Origin: Chara braunii
Taxonomy: Eukaryota > Streptophyta > Charophyceae > Charales > Characeae
Reading direction: 5' to 3'
Assembly (NCBI GenBank): GCA_003427395.1
Contig: BFEA01000117.1
Span: forward strand, 3,024,392 to 3,088,391
DNA: 64,000 nucleotides
A model generated the notes under the pieces. That model ran no database searches and was not told the origin of the DNA. It saw only the letters and a program-made list of their open reading frames with translations. Positions 21,431-31,282 of the stretch are shown piece by piece. Made by a program: the position numbers and the translations under genes. Position 1 is the stretch's first letter, and each line of letters opens with the position of its first letter.

Positions 21431-22956
21431 AGTTGTGAGTGTGAGATGAGGTTCTTTCAATTGTCCCTTTCTTTTCTTTTGTCCATCTGTATAATTTTGG
21501 ATCAGGATATGGTCGATTTTATCGCGGCCTTTTTTGGACTTCTCTTGTAAATCGCCTCGGATTTTCCTTGTCATTTTTTACTTCGTATGCATGCATAAAA
21601 TGAATGTGAATTCCCTTTTATTAGAGATTTTTTCGGATTTCCAATCTTGTTTTGCGATGCTCGTTTCGTCTCTGTCTACTATTCACTTGCGTGAGCTATA
21701 CGCTCATATATGATTGAAAACGCTCGATTATAGATGTTTTGGTTAAGTCGTTAACTTTCGATCACCAAGAGTGTTGTGAGAAGTTGTTTGTCTTGCCCCC
21801 NCCCCCCCCCCCTTTTTGGCACATGTATGGTGTGTAATGATCGGATCTCACCCGATGTAGAAGGGATAGGATATTTGCATGTATGTCGAACGCAATCGGC
21901 ACACTGAACCAGTCCGTTGTTTCTCATGTGCACGCTCGCGTACGACTGTGATCTTGAGGAAGCCGAGTCGCCTCGTACGCGCTCGTCTGCGTGAGTCAGC
22001 CTTGGACCACATATAAGGATGCACGGGACCGAGTTTGCTAAACGGATATGGCTGCAAAATTTCTCTCTTGGATGTCTGATCGTGAGAGTCTGAGGGATCC
22101 GGAATACTGCGAATGCTGGAAAGCTGAACAACTCAGACGACGAGGCAACTTAAGAAATCCGGAATTCCCCTGTCTGACAGAAAATGATCGATTGTGCGCA
22201 AGGAACTTTCACAGTGCCATAACTAACGATCCTAGGGGCCCCGATTACCCGGATACTTATAACACACAATATTTCATATCCCCCGACTTCGTCGTTATTA
22301 CTACCATTTTCCCTCTCTTTCACCTCCTCCGTCCATATCACCAACTCACGGTGGTGCTGTGGAATTCCATAGCCCCCTATCGGCCCCTCATATCGTGCGA
22401 AAAGTGTCGGCAGCCCCAGGCATGCCGAGGCTCGGAAATTGCTCGGCGAGCCCGAACCGAGGTCGAGCGGCGCCGAGTCGCCGACAACTGGTCGAACCGC
22501 ACGGCTAGCCACGAAGGCGAAACCAGAGAAGATGGTGATTCCCATTTTTTAGGCTTGAAAATTGAGTTCGTTGGCAGGGGCAATGTTGTTGGGATTTTGT
22601 TCGAGAATGCAAGAGTGTTTAGATCTGTCGGTACTTTGATCGTGGAAAAGTGCCCTGGATCTTTAGTCTAGGATGGACTGCGCATGCCATTTGCCTTATG
22701 CTACACGACGTCTGCAACTTTCCCTTCCGTGCACAAACCAGGAAAGGTGGCCTGCCTTCCTTCTTATGAAAATTACCTCGCCAAATACGACTTGCTCACA
22801 CCCTCTTGCGCTTATACCCCCGAAAATTGCCACATGAGATCTCAGTTCCGACCTGGGACTCCACCCCCACTTTCTTAAAATCCTTGGCACACCCCCTTTT
22901 TCGCACTTTCGGGCCCCCATCCCACTCCGATAAGGAAGTCACGCTGGGCGTGAGGT
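20354..22956 (+). repeat. 5' LTR of Ty3 element 1
   Basis: Begins TGTGACGAAC and runs to GGGCGTGAGGT just before the primer binding site. It includes a GA microsatellite (21353-21429), a C run with one N (21797-21812), and an open frame (22048-22671). It is the direct-repeat partner of 28327-31282, which extends about 13 bases further at its 3' end. Confidence 0.88.
22048..22671 (+). CDS. ORF inside the 5' LTR, unknown protein
   Basis: A 207-codon frame lies wholly within the LTR. Homologous frames occur in the other LTR of this element (30001-30435, shortened by a small deletion). They also occur in both LTRs of the diverged element 2 (47465-48097 and 56279-56929, minus strand). Shared blocks include FPCLT, DPRGPDYP or DPRCPDFP, YFISP.F.VI.T, PYHQL.VV.WN, IA.Y and a C-x-x-C pair (CEKC, or CGNC in element 2). 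Many codons differ between the families only at silent positions, which argues for selection on the protein. I do not recognise a family. No signal peptide or membrane segment is evident. It could be a retroelement accessory protein or a captured exon. Confidence 0.55.
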   Translation: MAAKFLSWMSDRESLRDPEYCECWKAEQLRRRGNLRNPEFPCLTENDRLCARNFHSAITNDPRGPDYPDTYNTQYFISPDFVVITTIFPLFHLLRPYHQLTVVLWNSIAPYRPLISCEKCRQPQACRGSEIARRARTEVERRRVADNWSNRTASHEGETREDGDSHFLGLKIEFVGRGNVVGILFENARVFRSVGTLIVEKCPGSLV

Positions 22957-22969
22957 TGGTATCGGAGCC
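22957..22969 (+). promoter_or_regulatory. Primer binding site, initiator tRNA-Met
   Basis: TGGTATCGGAGCC differs at one position from the common plant PBS TGGTATCAGAGCC and lies directly after the 5' LTR. Minus-strand DNA synthesis would start here. Confidence 0.85.
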
Positions 22970-23072
22970 AGCACGTGGCAGACTTCCAGATTAATACAAA
23001 GGGTAACCCGCGCAGAGCGATCTGACGAACAAAGGACGACCATGACAGCGGAACGCGCCGCGACGTGATCCC

Positions 23073-24160
23073 GTGGTAATAGGGAGTAGATCGGCCGGAC
23101 GTCGAGCAGCTGTGAACCAAGCCCAAAATCAGAATCTTGCACCTAATCTGGCTCCGCGGCCTCGGGCACTCATGCCTCCACCAAATCAGTATCTTTTTGA
23201 TCCTGCACATCACTTCGCCGGAGCATGGTTAGCTACCTTGCGTGCACAGCAGTATGACAACGACGAAGCTCGGATCAACATCCCCGCCAGATTAGGAGGG
23301 GATGCGCACCATTGGTTCAACACTTACGTTTGAGTAGATCTTCCAACGTTCGAGCAGGACTTCCTAAATCGATTCGATTACATTCATCTTGAACAAGCTC
23401 TCTTTATGATCAACGATCGAGTTCAGAAACCTCTCGAGTCAGTCACGGAATATCGCAATCGATTCTATAGGATGTTCGTCAAAACCCGGCAGGGGGAAGC
23501 AGTTGGAAGGAATTTGTTTATCAATGGGCTTCACAGCAGAACCATCAGAGCAAAATTGCGAAAGCAATTCTCTCCGATCAACCACACCTTACAACAGATT
23601 ATGTATGAGGCCGAGGAAATAGAGCGAAAATTGCTGCCAGTTTTCTGGAAGGAGAAGATTATCCTAGAGAGGGAGATTCCTCAGAATTAGCTAGGGTGAG
23701 GGCCAAGTTGACCGCGCTTCAGAACAAGTTTAAAAACATGGGTTTCGTCTCTGGCCCTGTTATCTATCTTGAGCAAATCCCTACCAAAAAATCCGCTCCC
23801 GACACAGTTGTGGGAGTGTGCGTACCTGTTATGACGTCTCCTTTGCCTCCCCAAGAAATTCCGAACAGGACAAGCAAATCGACTGCGGTACTTGAACTAA
23901 CCCGTACGTTAATTAGTCTGATGCAAGAAAGCAAGAAGGAGCAACGGGAACACAGCGCTAGGATAGAGTCGTTGATGAGAACAATTCGCCCTATCGCTGT
24001 CAGGGCAACACCCATGACACAAGCAGCGGCCCCCGCCGCTCAGACTATGGGCGGAGCGACAACTAACCTGAGTGTTTGTTACACGTGCCATCAGTCGGGC
24101 CACATAGCCCGAGATTGCCCCCTCCGACCCGCACAAGCTCGAATCGGAGTATCTCCTGTG
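23073..24160 (+). pseudogene. gag: gag of Ty3 element 1
   Basis: The broken frame shows the retrotransposon gag core (AGAWLATLRAQQY, ARLGGDAHHWFNTYV, then LESVTEYRNRFYRMFV and LRKQFSPINHTLQQIM). A zinc knuckle CYTCHQSGHIARDC (CX2CX4HX4C) follows at 24077-24118. It would form the virus-like particle and bind RNA. A stop at about 23332 (tryptophan in element 2) and a shift near 23690 break it. Element 2 carries a close homologue. The true start codon is unclear; element 2 suggests one shortly after the PBS. Confidence 0.85.
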
Positions 24161-25440
24161 GTTGCGGCACCTATAGCAAATGGTCCAGGAAGGGTGGGAA
24201 TGATGCTTGAGGAAATCGAGAACGGAGGAAGTACGATAGCCACTGCCGAAGAAGCAGCGGAACTTATTCCGCTCGACCAATATGTCGCCTTGGGATATCC
24301 GGGATTGGGAATGATTGGAACCATCCGACCAGTAGAGGAGCGAAAGGAAGTAGCCGAATGGAGACCTTCCTCAGGGGAGATATAAGCAGGTGGTCCTACC
24401 TTTGTCACTGGGGAAATCGACGTCTTGGACATAGTTCGAGCCTTGGACCACTGAATCCTGTTGCCTATAGGGCATTTGCTGTCCATATCCGAGCAGGCTA
24501 ACGAACGCATGCTGCAACATTGTAAGGAAAACCGGAAAAGATTTGCTCTCGCTAAGCTAACTACTCAGAAAGGAAAATCCCCGGCTCTCGGGGATAAACC
24601 AAACACTCCTGATATGTCGGAACCAATACGGGTAGGAATAATCCAAAAAGACGATCATTTTCTACGGATCAAAACCATACCGTGGAAATCAGCAGAATGC
24701 GACATCGAAGTTTGGGGAATTCCGTGCAATGCCATCCTTGATTCAGGAGCGGCGGTCCTGGCTATCTCGCTGAGGGTAGTAGAACGAGCCGGGAGAAAAG
24801 AAAAATATAATTACGTTAGCGGAAGGTGATCACCTCGTCTCAGCGGACGAAGAAAAGATCAAAGCGGTGGGAAGGATGACGAATGTCGCCTTTCGGCTAG
24901 GAAGGGTTCACGCCCTGGGAGACGCAGTAGTGTTGGATGTGAACACCTATGATGTCCTCCTGGGATTGCCAACCCTTACGACACTACGGGCTAACCTGGA
25001 TTTTGAAAGGCGATCGGTCATTCTTCGAAACACGGCCGGGAAACCGTATGTCATCCCAATGAGATTAACTCTCCGAGCCACGCTACCTCCGAAACCCTCG
25101 CCTACGATCAGGGGATCTCTTCGAGTGATCACTTGGAAAGAGTCGAGCCTCGAGAAATATCCAAAAGAGAAGGAACCCGAGCTGCCCAACAGCTCTTCCG
25201 GTAGCGAGTATGACACAAATCCCGTAATCCAAGATATGGTGCACCGATCGATCGGCTACCCCGTCCGACAGAAGACAGCGAAAACGTTCGTCCTCATGAA
25301 AAAGAATCTGCAACGGACTCGAGCTTTAATCTTTGGGGAACCACTCGTATAAGTATCCCGCATGTTTGATTCCTTGGAACCCCCTCAAACCCTATACGAA
25401 GCCACTGCTCCTCTTCTCTCGAGATATCGAGAAAAGAAGG
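24161..25440 (+). pseudogene. pol: Protease region of Ty3 element 1
   Basis: The frame continues from gag through a linker to an aspartic protease with CNAILDSGAA (active-site Asp codon at 24740) and a later YDVLLGLPTL flap/core-like segment. The protease would cleave the polyprotein. Stops at about 24383 and 24454 and a shift near 24828 disrupt it. The C-terminal linker runs to the DNA-transposon insertion at 25450. Confidence 0.82.
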
Positions 25441-25449
25441 CGTTCTGCG
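25441..25449. repeat. Left 9 bp target duplication
   Basis: CGTTCTGCG, repeated at 25877-25885. Confidence 0.85.
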
Positions 25450-25876
25450 CACAAATGGTTAACAGGTACCCCCACTTTTCACCCCTAGGGTAACCTTCAC
25501 ATCCATAAAAAGTGCAGTGGGGATCATGTTGTTGTTGTTTTTTTTTTTTTTTTATTTTTTTTTGCGTTATTTTTTTTTTGGTCAAAGCATGTGTGTGCCA
25601 AGTTTGATGTTTGTTGGGTTCCTGGAGACGCTTGTTTTGGGCAGCGTTGAAAATTGCGAAAATTCAAAATCGGCAATTTGAAATGTTGGTAAAATTTCAT
25701 GAAAGTGCACTTTTGCCTTGCTGTTTTATATGTTTTTAATTTTTTGTTTTTGTTTTTTTTTTACAATAATTTAGTAAGAAGTGCACTCTATAGATTGTTG
25801 TGAAGTATGGTTTAAATGACGCTTTGTTTTTTTTTATAAATGGAGGTGAAAAATGGGGGGTCGGTTAACCTTCTGT
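25450..25876. mobile_element. 427 bp non-autonomous DNA transposon in pol
   Basis: The ends are imperfect inverted repeats (CACAAATGGTTAAC...CCCCCAC and ACAGAAGGTTAAC...CCCCCAT). An exact 9 bp target duplication flanks it. Removing the insert plus one duplication restores the pol frame where element 2 is continuous (FC, then DLTGLPRSLLT). The 9 bp duplication is typical of Mutator-like elements. No transposase is encoded. Confidence 0.82.
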
Positions 25877-25885
25877 CGTTCTGCG
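25877..25885. repeat. Right 9 bp target duplication
   Basis: Exact copy of 25441-25449. Confidence 0.85.
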
Positions 25886-27077
25886 ATCTTACAGGGCTAC
25901 CTCGCTCCTTGCTGACTCTGGGAAAGGAGGTGCGATTGCTATGCCTAGGGGCCGACAACGAAGCTTTGGAACCCCCTGAACGCGACTATCCTACGATCTA
26001 CGAGCTCAGAATCAAAATCCTTGAAAGACCGTGCATTGGCGGGATATCAGCGATGGCGTAACCCCAGAGGAACACGTGGCCATCCCGGAAGAAGATGCAC
26101 AAATGATCGCTACCGTATTCTCTTGGCGATCAGATAATTCTTTCATTTTCGCTCCCCCGACGGAAAACAGTAAAAGGGTGAACTCGAAACAAGTAGCAGT
26201 TACTATATATGGGCAACCATATGAGTTACACGTACCGCAACATGTACCGAATGAGATTCATTGATTGATTGTTGATATACTAACTGAATATCAGGAGGTG
26301 ATTAGTGTAACGGACACGAACATCGGATTGTCCTTGGTCGTCCAACATGAAATTCAGAATGGAACTCACCCTCCGATCCATTGCAAACCATACCGATATT
26401 CGCTCACTGAACGAAAGATCGCGTTAGAAAGGATCCGAGAATTTGAGGCTAGTAGGTGGATCGAACGGGCAACTGGACCTTGGTCATTTCCCGTGGTTTT
26501 AGTTCCGAAGAAAAAACAGGTCGATTCGCATCTGCATCAACTATCGAAAATTGAATGATATAACGATCAAGGATGTGTATCCCCTTCCCCGGATTGATGA
26601 TCTGCTGGATGCGATTAGCTGTGCTAATTACTTCAGTAAGTTTGATATTCATCATGGATTTCACCATATTCTGGTTAAGGAGGAAGATCGGCCAAAGACG
26701 ACCTTCGTGTTATTTGAGGGTACCTGGCAGTGGCTTCGCTGCCCAATGGGAATTTGCAATGCCTCAGCCGCGTTTCAGAGAGCGATGAACGTCACGTTTC
26801 AGAATTTTGTCAACAAGACCAGACTGACGCAGGGCATGATTAACTTCTGCGTCATTGTGTATATGGACGATATCCTGGTTTACTCGGAATCATTCCACGG
26901 ACATGCTCAGCACATTGAGTGGACACTCGGGGCATTGAAGGATGCTGATTTCAAGATCGCACTGGAAAAAAGTGAGTTTTTCATCTCGGAAATCTCATTT
27001 TTGGGGTACGTGGTGACACGAGGAGGCCTACGACCGGATTCAAGAAAGGTCGCGGCAGTCCGAGAAGTCGGGGACGA
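25886..27077 (+). pseudogene. pol: Reverse transcriptase of Ty3 element 1
   Basis: The Ty3 reverse transcriptase blocks are clear: IHCKPYRYSLTER, WSFPVVLVPKKKQ, YPLPRIDDLLDAI, SKFDIHHGFHHILV, CPMGICNASAAFQRAM, VYMDDILVYSE (YMDD at 26860-26871) and FLGYVVTRGGL. Stops at 26262 and about 26556, plus small shifts, break the frame. The domain ends at about 27077, where element 2 continues into thumb and RNase H. Here unrelated sequence follows, so a deletion removed the rest of pol. All catalytic aspartates are present but the gene is dead. Confidence 0.9.
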
Positions 27078-27562
27078 ACGTGCTCACTCGCACGCTTGCG
27101 CCCCATCTGTTGTGGTCCATGTGTACGGAGCTAGACAGCGATAACTACTTTTACCCGTCCCCGAGCCTCTATCTCGAGATTGAGGTCACCAATCTCACAA
27201 AGTGGGATCCCTTCATCCCGTGAGGGAACGCAATAGAAGCCAACTACAAAGAAGAAGAAGAAGGAGAAGAGTCGGAGGAAGCAGAATCGGACACTAATCA
27301 GGACGATTGCGACTACATTGGGTCAGAGGAAGAGGAAAGCGGATCGGAGGAAGGTGGAGCGCAGGAACCGGGCGTCCATCCCCCACGAAGCAGGGAAGAG
27401 GAGGAGGCTGAAGCTCAACAAAGGCGAGAGCCAAGGAAGGGCAAGCGGCCGGTCGAGGAATCTGAAGAACCGCCACCACAGCTGCTGCTGGGCAATCCAT
27501 CGTTGAATCCGGAGCTGCCGCGCGAAGATTCCAATGGAGCCACAGCGGAGGGATCAGGAAGC
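27078..27562 (+). pseudogene. Glu-rich segment downstream of pol, element 1
   Basis: One frame, starting near 27090, reads through LLWSMCTELDSDNYFYPSP and, after one stop at 27222-27224, through a strongly acidic tract (runs of Glu with Ser and Asp, about 27250-27420). It then goes on to a Lys/Arg-rich KGKRPVEESEEPPPQ part and stops near 27565. Element 2 has an acidic tract of similar length at the same place (50663-50946, minus strand). It may be part of a downstream protein. No known domain. Confidence 0.5.
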
Positions 27563-27767
27563 TGACGTCGCAGAAGAAGTGAATCCCCGACCCCGTCTTC
27601 TTCGCCATCACGAGCCACCCTTCGGCTTCGTGGAAATGCAGGCGATCGGGCATCATCCCCGGTCGTTATCCCACTGTCCCCTTGACTTCCTCACAACCCA
27701 CCAACTCCTGGGTCGACCCCCGTTCCCTGATGGATGGTGCCCCTTCCCGCCCACTCTCTTCCACTAG

Positions 27768-28076
27768 TTTTACGCCACCCGCCTTATCGTCACCGTTGTC
27801 TCGCATGCTACCACCCGTTCCTTCGTCGCCTCCTTCCCTCTCCATGTCCTTCTTTTCAGCGCGGCCTGGCGGAAATATAATAATATAGAAGTTTATTGCA
27901 TCATCTCGGGTACAATTCCCGCCTGTGAAAATTATGAGAGTTTCCACGCTGCGATCTCGCGCACCCTCCCTACTCTCTATCCCGACTATCTCGCCTCTCT
28001 CCCCCATCCACGCGCCAACCGCTGATTCCCCCGCATCCACCGCATCGTCCATTACACCCGGATCCCCACTAGTGAC
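27768..28076 (+). pseudogene. Downstream ORF3 of Ty3 element 1
   Basis: The frame contains FYATRLIVT, AAWRKYNNIEVYCIISGT, IPACENYESFHAA and TLYPDYLASLPHP. The homologous frame of element 2 (49861-50613, minus strand) has the same blocks with conservative changes, so the protein was under selection. It sits between the acidic segment and the 3' LTR, the place where some LTR elements carry env-like or accessory ORFs. I see no membrane segment that would support an envelope. Function unknown. Confidence 0.5.
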
Positions 28077-29341
28077 AGGGAGATTCGCTGCTTCAGACCT
28101 CCTCTTCCACAAGTGCATCCACCACCTCCTCCACCCGTTATCAGATTACCATTCTCGGGCAACGTTTTGGATTGAGTGCGCGCATTCCACGTTGGATGAT
28201 TTCCACACTCAGATCCTACGGTGTGGCACGTGTCACCTCTGCGCCGATTGTCGGACCAACCGATCGGTGCCTCATGAGAGAGCAAGCAGGAGCTTGCTCA
28301 AGATTGCAACCCCCAGGCGTCACATATGTGACGAACTATTTTCTTTAATCGCGCGACTTTCTGCGCGAAGCTGCTTGGGGAAATGAGACAGGTCAGATGG
28401 GTGAACTGTGGGAAGATGGGTCGGGTGGGCAAATTGCATGGAGGCCCTCGTCTCTTTTCGTTTCTCTGTTGGGAGTTGTCGGATCGATGTCCGGAAAATC
28501 CCGTGCCAACGGTTGGGTAACCTCGCCTTGGCGAGCGCGAGAAATAACTGTACCATAGCTTCTTTCTTGTTATATTGTGAGCACTGGGAATTTTGGCACG
28601 ATCATTGCGCGGGAATATCGTTTTTGAATTTTCAACTGATGTCGAGCCCCCACGGGCTCGCATAATTGTTTTTCTTTTCTGCTTGTCCGAAATTTCCTTT
28701 TGCAATTGGGACTTAGGCTAGGAATTTAGGTACTCTGAATTTTGTTGCGCCGCGCTTGCGCGCATCTTGCTGCGCTGGGAACTGGGCTGTAACTAAATCT
28801 CGCCCTTAATCCTGTGTAACTGTCGTTTTGGCGGGCGCGATTGTAACTGTATCTTTCTTCCTTCTTGGTTTCCTTGTGTTTGCCCGCCTTCTTCTTCTTC
28901 CTCGCCTCACATACTCTGTTCTAATTGTCCGGAGCGCCTGCATGACCGGATCGATACGTGGTGTGTGGCTACGAGTCTACAACCCCCACGCCGCGGCTGG
29001 CCATGCAGACGTAGACACTTCCTCCTTTCTCCTCTGGTCCACCTGGGCTTAATCCCGTACCTTTCGTGCAGACATGCATGCTATAAATTTTGCAAGCGCG
29101 ATTAGTTTGCTCTCTAACAATTTCGAGGTTAGCGCGATCAGTGAGGGTCGGCTAACGAGCAAGTTTGGAAGGTGAGTGAGGGCGAGAGTTGGGCGATCCG
29201 CCGAGCTGGTGTCGAGTATGCGGGGTTGACGTGCGGGGCCACGGCGGACTGTGGCGCACGGGTGAACCTGGCTTGCGTGCTCGAACCAAGCGGGGTGACA
29301 ACTTTGTGTTGATGCGAGGCGACGGACTGCCTGCATCGGGG

Positions 29342-29345
<4 letters not shown>

Positions 29346-29405
<60 letters not shown>
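29346..29405. repeat. GA microsatellite in 3' LTR
   Basis: Pure GA tract running into the gap. It corresponds to 21353-21429 in the 5' LTR. Confidence 0.9.
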
Positions 29406-29731
29406 NNNNNNNNNNNNNNNNNNNNNNNNNNNNNNNNNNNNNNNNNNNNNNNNNNNNNNNNNNNNNNNNNNNNNNNNNNNNNNNNNNNNNNNNNNNNNNN
29501 NNNNNNNNNNNNNNNNNNNNNNNNNNNNNNNNNNNNNNNNNNNNNNNNNNNNNNNNNNNNNNNNNNNNNNNNNNNNNNNNNNNNNNNNNNNNNNNNNNNN
29601 NNNNNNNNNNNNNNNNNNNNNNNNNNNNNNNNNNNNNNNNNNNNNNNNNNNNNNNNNNNNNNNNNNNNNNNNNNNNNNNNNNNNNNNNNNNNNNNNNNNN
29701 NNNNNNNNNNNNNNNNNNNNNNNNNNNNNNN
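29406..29731. other. Assembly gap (326 N) in the 3' LTR
   Basis: The gap lies between the GA tract and the C run. In the 5' LTR these two landmarks are about 370 bases apart, so the missing bases should resemble 21430-21790. Confidence 0.95.
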
Positions 29732-30000
29732 TCCTGCCCCCTCCTTTCCCCCCCCCCCCCCCCCCCTCCAGCTTTTGTGACATGTATGGTATGTAATGAT
29801 CGGATCTCACCCGACGTAGCAGGGATAGGATATCTGCATGTATGTCGAACGCGATCAGCACATTGAACCAATCCGCTGTTTCTCACGTGCACGCTCGCAT
29901 ACGACCGCGATCTCGAGGAAGCCGAGTCATCGAGTACTAGCTCGTCTGCTTGAGTCAACCTTGGACCACATATAAGGATGCAGGGGACCGAGTTTGCTAA

Positions 30001-30435
30001 ATGAATATGGCTGCGGAATTTCCCACTTGGATGTCCGATCGTGAGAGCCTAAGGGATCCGAAATACCGCGAATACTGGAAAGGTGAACAACTCAGACGGC
30101 GGGGGAACTTAAGAAATCCTGAATTCCCCTGTCTGACAGAAAACGATCGATTGTGTGCAAGGGACTTTCAATGTGCCATAACTAATGATCCTAGGGGCCC
30201 CGACTACCCAGATACTTATAACACGCAATATTTCATATCTCCCAACTTCGTCGTTATTACTACCAGTTTCCCTCGCTTTCACCTCCTCCTTCCATATCAC
30301 CAACTCATGGTGGTGTCGTGGAATTCCATAGCCCGCTATTGGCCCCACATCCCGTGCGAAAAGTGTCGGCGGCACCAGGCATACCGAGGCTCGGAAATCG
30401 CTTGGCGAGCCCGAACCGAGGCCAAGAGGCGCTGA
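30001..30435 (+). pseudogene. LTR ORF, truncated copy in the 3' LTR
   Basis: This is the partner of the 22048-22671 frame, with the same blocks (LTENDRLCARDF, DPRGPDYPD, YFISPNFVVITT, PYHQLMVV, CEKCRR). A deletion of several bases near 30433 puts a TGA after AKRR and shortens the product to 144 codons. The start extends two codons further upstream than in the 5' LTR copy. The deletion must have arisen after integration, because both LTRs are identical at insertion. Confidence 0.6.
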
Positions 30436-30604
30436 CACCTGGTCGAACCGCGCGACCAGCCACAAAGGCGAAACCAGAGAAGACGGTGATTCCCATTTTT
30501 TAGGCTTAAAAATTTAGTTCGTTGGCAGGGGCAATGTTGTTGGGATTTTGTTCGAGAATGCAAGAGTGTTTAGATCTGTCGGTACTATGATCGTGGAAAA
30601 GTGC

Positions 30605-30613
30605 CCCGGATCT
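30605..30613. repeat. Left 9 bp target duplication
   Basis: CCCGGATCT, repeated at 30968-30976. The uninterrupted site exists in the 5' LTR near 22655-22665, with one change. Confidence 0.87.
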
Positions 30614-30967
30614 GCGTTACCACTTTTACGCACCCTCGTACGAGTACGGATTCGTACTTTTGTACTCGTACGCTAGGGGCCCCGTACGAGGTTTTTTTTT
30701 TTTTTATAGTCCGGTATTGTTTTTATTTTTTTTCTCAAATTATAATAAGAATCTGAATATGATGCTCAGCCAGATGTTGCTTGTTTTGTGTTGTTGCATC
30801 ACATATTTGTTTTTCGGATTTTTTTGATGATTTTTTTATTTTTTATTTTTTTTTGCTTTTTTGTACGGGGACGTACAAGACGTACAGGTTCCCGTACAGC
30901 TCCCGTACAGAACTGACCTGTACGTCTCGTACGGAAAGCCCCTGTACGTGTACTCTATGCAACGTAG
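30614..30967. mobile_element. 354 bp CGTAC-rich insertion in the 3' LTR
   Basis: It is absent from the 5' LTR and flanked by an exact 9 bp duplication. It is full of CGTAC/GTACG words in both orientations, near both ends, giving much self-complementarity around a T-rich centre. Termini (GCGTTACCAC and CTACGTTGCA in reverse) are only weakly inverted. The duplication length suggests a Mutator-like non-autonomous element. Confidence 0.75.
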
Positions 30968-30976
30968 CCCGGATCT
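30968..30976. repeat. Right 9 bp target duplication
   Basis: Exact copy of 30605-30613. Confidence 0.87.
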
Positions 30977-31282
30977 TTAGTCTGGGATGCACTGCGCATG
31001 CCATCTGCCTTGTGCTGCATGACGCTCGCGGCTTTCCCTTCCGTGCACAAACCACGAAAGGTGGCCTGCCTTCCTTCTTATGAAAATTAAAGCGCCAAGT
31101 ACGACCTGCACCTACCCTCTTGCGCTTATACCCCCGAAACTTGTTACAAGAGATCTCAATTCCGACCTGGGACTCCACCCCCACTTTCCTAAAATCCTTG
31201 GCACACCCCTTTTTCGCAGTTCCAGGCCCCCATCCCACTCAGATCAGGAAGTCGCGCTGGGCGTGAGGTTTTGGGCGTCACA

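Larger units (their letters stand above)
20354..31282 (+). mobile_element. Ty3-type LTR retrotransposon 1
   Basis: Two long direct repeats (20354-22956 and 28327-31282) flank an internal region. That region has a primer binding site complementary to initiator tRNA-Met, gag with a CCHC knuckle, an aspartic protease, a reverse transcriptase with YMDD, a Glu-rich segment and a further ORF. RNase H and integrase are missing; the polymerase frame is cut at about 27077. Several stops and frameshifts make it non-autonomous. It carries two nested DNA-transposon insertions (25450-25876 and 30614-30967). The flanking bases (ATGG left, AGGC right) do not match, so no target duplication is visible; past recombination is possible. 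Confidence 0.88.
28327..31282 (+). repeat. 3' LTR of Ty3 element 1
   Basis: Begins TGTGACGAAC and ends GGGCGTCACA, with 7 bp inverted termini. It contains the GA tract, an assembly gap (29406-29731), an ORF fragment (30001-30435) and a nested 354 bp insertion. The internal region ends in GGCGTCACATA, so the LTR start sits in a perfect 16 bp palindrome CGTCACATATGTGACG. Confidence 0.88.

Noticed and set aside
29049-29958. Long frames on both strands in the 3' LTR
   Set aside because: They consist of N and GA or CT repeat translated as Arg-Glu or Leu-Ser runs.
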